Source of the DNA: Minisyncoccota bacterium
GTDB lineage: Bacteria; Patescibacteriota; Minisyncoccia; Phycocordibacterales; GCA-2747955
NCBI GenBank assembly: GCA_023143935.1
Contig: JAGLGQ010000021.1
Span: 1-5,978, forward strand
Length of the DNA stretch: 5,978 bases
Reading direction: 5' to 3'
Shown here: piece after piece, positions 4,862-5,978 of the stretch
How positions within the stretch are numbered: the stretch's first letter is position 1
Layout: every line of letters starts with the position of its first letter
Notes under the pieces: generated by a model
The model's input: the letters and a program-made list of their open reading frames with translations, nothing else
What the model was told of the DNA's origin: nothing
Database searches by the model: none
Position numbers and translations under genes: made by a program

Positions 4862-5365
4862 TTAAAATTTTTTTACAACAATACCTTTTTTACATAAATT
4901 AAATAGAAAAATATTTCTATCCAATGTTTCTTTTTCTTTTTCATCTAAATTTTTCTTATCTTTAATCTTCATAATTCTTAATATATATGTTTCCGCTTTT
5001 TCTTTAGTATTTTGTTCATCATTTGAATAACACCAATCTTTTTTATTTACCGTACGCTTGTAAGATATTGTACAAACATCAGCTAAAGGATAATAATACA
5101 TATTTAATGTATTCTTATATGCCTTTCTTTCTTTATCATAAATAATATAACATTCTTTCTTTTTTCTGTCGGTATACTCTCGTTTTTCTTTTTCTCCTTT
5201 TTGTTTTTGTAGTTCCAAATCTCTTTCTATTTTAATTTGTTGTTGTTTTTCAATTGAATTTTGTTTATTAATTTGAATAACATAATAAAAACCACCCAAA
5301 ATAATACTTGCAATTAAAATCGTTGTTGACAAAGAAAATTTATTTATTTTTTTAAAAAATTTCAT
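4862..5365 (-). CDS. Hypothetical single-pass membrane protein with coiled coil and four cysteines
   Basis: I do not recognise a family. The protein has 167 aa: a Lys-rich start, a TM helix at about 12-30 (a signal anchor; no lipobox), a Gln/Lys/Glu-rich probable coiled coil at 34-70, and a C-terminal region with Cys72, Cys98, Cys112 and Cys158 around Tyr-rich segments. If the C-terminus is outside the membrane, as the positive N-terminus suggests, the four Cys could form two disulfides. The start is supported by TATAAT 7 nt upstream of the ATG, in the same leaderless arrangement as other genes here. The gap of more than 100 nt and the separate promoter of the repressor gene argue that it is not part of the CD-NTase operon, though no clear terminator lies between. 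Confidence 0.7.
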   Translation of the reverse strand: MKFFKKINKFSLSTTILIASIILGGFYYVIQINKQNSIEKQQQIKIERDLELQKQKGEKEKREYTDRKKKECYIIYDKERKAYKNTLNMYYYPLADVCTISYKRTVNKKDWCYSNDEQNTKEKAETYILRIMKIKDKKNLDEKEKETLDRNIFLFNLCKKGIVVKKF

Positions 5366-5372
5366 ATAAATT

Positions 5373-5381
5373 ATTATAACA
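5373..5381 (-). promoter_or_regulatory. Extended -10 promoter of the coiled-coil membrane protein gene
   Basis: The minus strand reads TGTTATAAT, a consensus extended -10 (TG, one base, TATAAT), ending 7 nt before the ATG at 5365. An extended -10 needs little -35 contact, and none is obvious; that region is occupied by the hairpin at 5381-5407. No Shine-Dalgarno sequence is present. Confidence 0.6.
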
Positions 5382-5407
5382 AAAAATACTTTAAAAAAGT
5401 ATTTTTT
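5381..5407. terminator. AT-only-flanked hairpin, possible bidirectional terminator
   Basis: Perfect 11-bp arms (aaaaaatactt at 5381-5391, aagtatttttt at 5397-5407) surround a 5-nt loop. Each strand has an A run before and a T run after the core, the form of a bidirectional intrinsic terminator, but the stem has very few G-C pairs. On the minus strand it would end transcripts of the gene stopping at 5571. Its T run touches the extended -10 of the next gene. Confidence 0.4.
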
Positions 5408-5570
5408 ATTATTTTAATTGAAGGTTTTTATGACCCCAAAGATTCACTTGAACTCTCAACTGTATGTAAACCATAAACACCTAAAATCTAACTAATTCAA
5501 ACACAATAATACATTCCAAAGATTTTTAGCTCCTTAAAATCCAAGATTAAATTTTATAAATATCAAACAC

Positions 5571-5945
5571 TTACTCATCTGACAACATTTCTTCTAATAT
5601 AGCTGAGTACAAAAGAGAAAAATCCCCATAACATGTTTTTGGATATTTATCATAAAAAGTATTTTTTTTTATCCATTCTTTTAGTTCTTCTTCTTTTTTT
5701 TCATATAATTTATCAAACATAATATCATTATAAAAACTTCCATTTGTAAGTGCTGTAATAATATTATCGTTTAAAACTTCTTCTTTGATATTTTCTTTTA
5801 AATTATTATTTTTTAATGTCTTTATTACACCAAACATAAAATCTTGCAAAATAACTATTTTTTTATCATTAATATCTTGTTTCTTTTTTAATTTTAAGAT
5901 ATAAATTATTAAAATTAAAACAAAAACTATAAACATATACTCCAT
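5571..5945 (-). CDS. Hypothetical small membrane-anchored protein
   Basis: This is a 124-aa protein I cannot assign. Residues 3-18 are a hydrophobic helix immediately followed by KLKKK, so the N-terminus is probably outside and the rest cytoplasmic. The remainder is charged and largely helical (49-60 and 78-94), ending in an acidic tail. One Cys (105) is present. TATAAT (5953-5958) ends 7 nt before the ATG at 5945, so this start is supported and the mRNA is probably leaderless. It lies about 200 nt upstream of the other membrane protein, with a possible terminator between. Nothing in the sequence links it to the CD-NTase operon. Confidence 0.65.
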   Translation of the reverse strand: MEYMFIVFVLILIIYILKLKKKQDINDKKIVILQDFMFGVIKTLKNNNLKENIKEEVLNDNIITALTNGSFYNDIMFDKLYEKKEEELKEWIKKNTFYDKYPKTCYGDFSLLYSAILEEMLSDE

Positions 5946-5952
5946 ACAATAT

Positions 5953-5958
5953 ATTATA
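5953..5958 (-). promoter_or_regulatory. -10 box of a leaderless promoter for the gene at 5571-5945
   Basis: A perfect TATAAT lies 7 nt before the ATG on the minus strand. The expected -35 position reaches the window edge and cannot be judged. There is no Shine-Dalgarno sequence. Confidence 0.55.
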
Positions 5959-5978
5959 TATAAAATATTTATATTTAC

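Noticed and set aside
5410..5470. Decayed tRNA 3' end (minus-strand gttcaagtgaatc)
   Set aside because: The T-loop-like string has no paired T stem, acceptor stem or anticodon arm.

Overview
The window is a strongly AT-rich bacterial segment in which every gene lies on the minus strand. No rRNA, tRNA, CRISPR array, transposase or replication gene is visible. Genes that head a transcription unit have a TATAAT-like -10 box only 6-7 nt before their ATG and no Shine-Dalgarno sequence, so most mRNAs are probably leaderless. This, with the AT bias and the Cys-containing single-pass hypothetical proteins, suggests an uncultured low-GC lineage. A candidate-phyla (Patescibacteria) member is a guess, not a demonstration. 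Every clear gene end is TAA or TAG; the only TGA at an ORF end falls inside an otherwise intact nucleotidyltransferase gene.

Reading along the coding (minus) strand from the right edge, positions 5945-5571 and 5365-4862 hold two small single-pass membrane proteins of unknown function. A five-part gene set follows (4746 to 2156). It contains a LexA/S24-type self-cleaving repressor under its own promoter and palindromic operator, a Cas2-like ferredoxin-fold protein, a CD-NTase (cGAS/DncV-like cyclic-oligonucleotide synthase) interrupted by one in-frame TGA, a three-TM SLATT-like membrane protein, and a start-less C-terminal domain that overlaps the end of the SLATT-like gene in the -1 frame. 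Gaps of 10, 10 and 1 nt indicate one operon. The nucleotidyltransferase plus membrane effector is the core layout of a CBASS anti-phage system. The LexA-type regulator and the Cas2-like protein are the unusual parts. The inferred model is that damage or infection inactivates the repressor, the CD-NTase makes a nucleotide signal, and the membrane protein disrupts the envelope.

The operon ends at a hairpin terminator (2072-2115). Next comes a C/A-rich intergenic region (about 1838-2070) with 12-bp tandem repeats and a 30-bp-arm palindrome (1868-1933). A COG2865-type AlbA/Schlafen-like DNA-binding and HATPase protein (1706-273) follows, and ends in a second terminator (84-127). The C/A-rich repeat plus terminator at 1-127 is a diverged copy of the one at 1961-2115, so the AlbA gene sits between two direct repeats like an exchangeable cassette in a defence-type accessory region.
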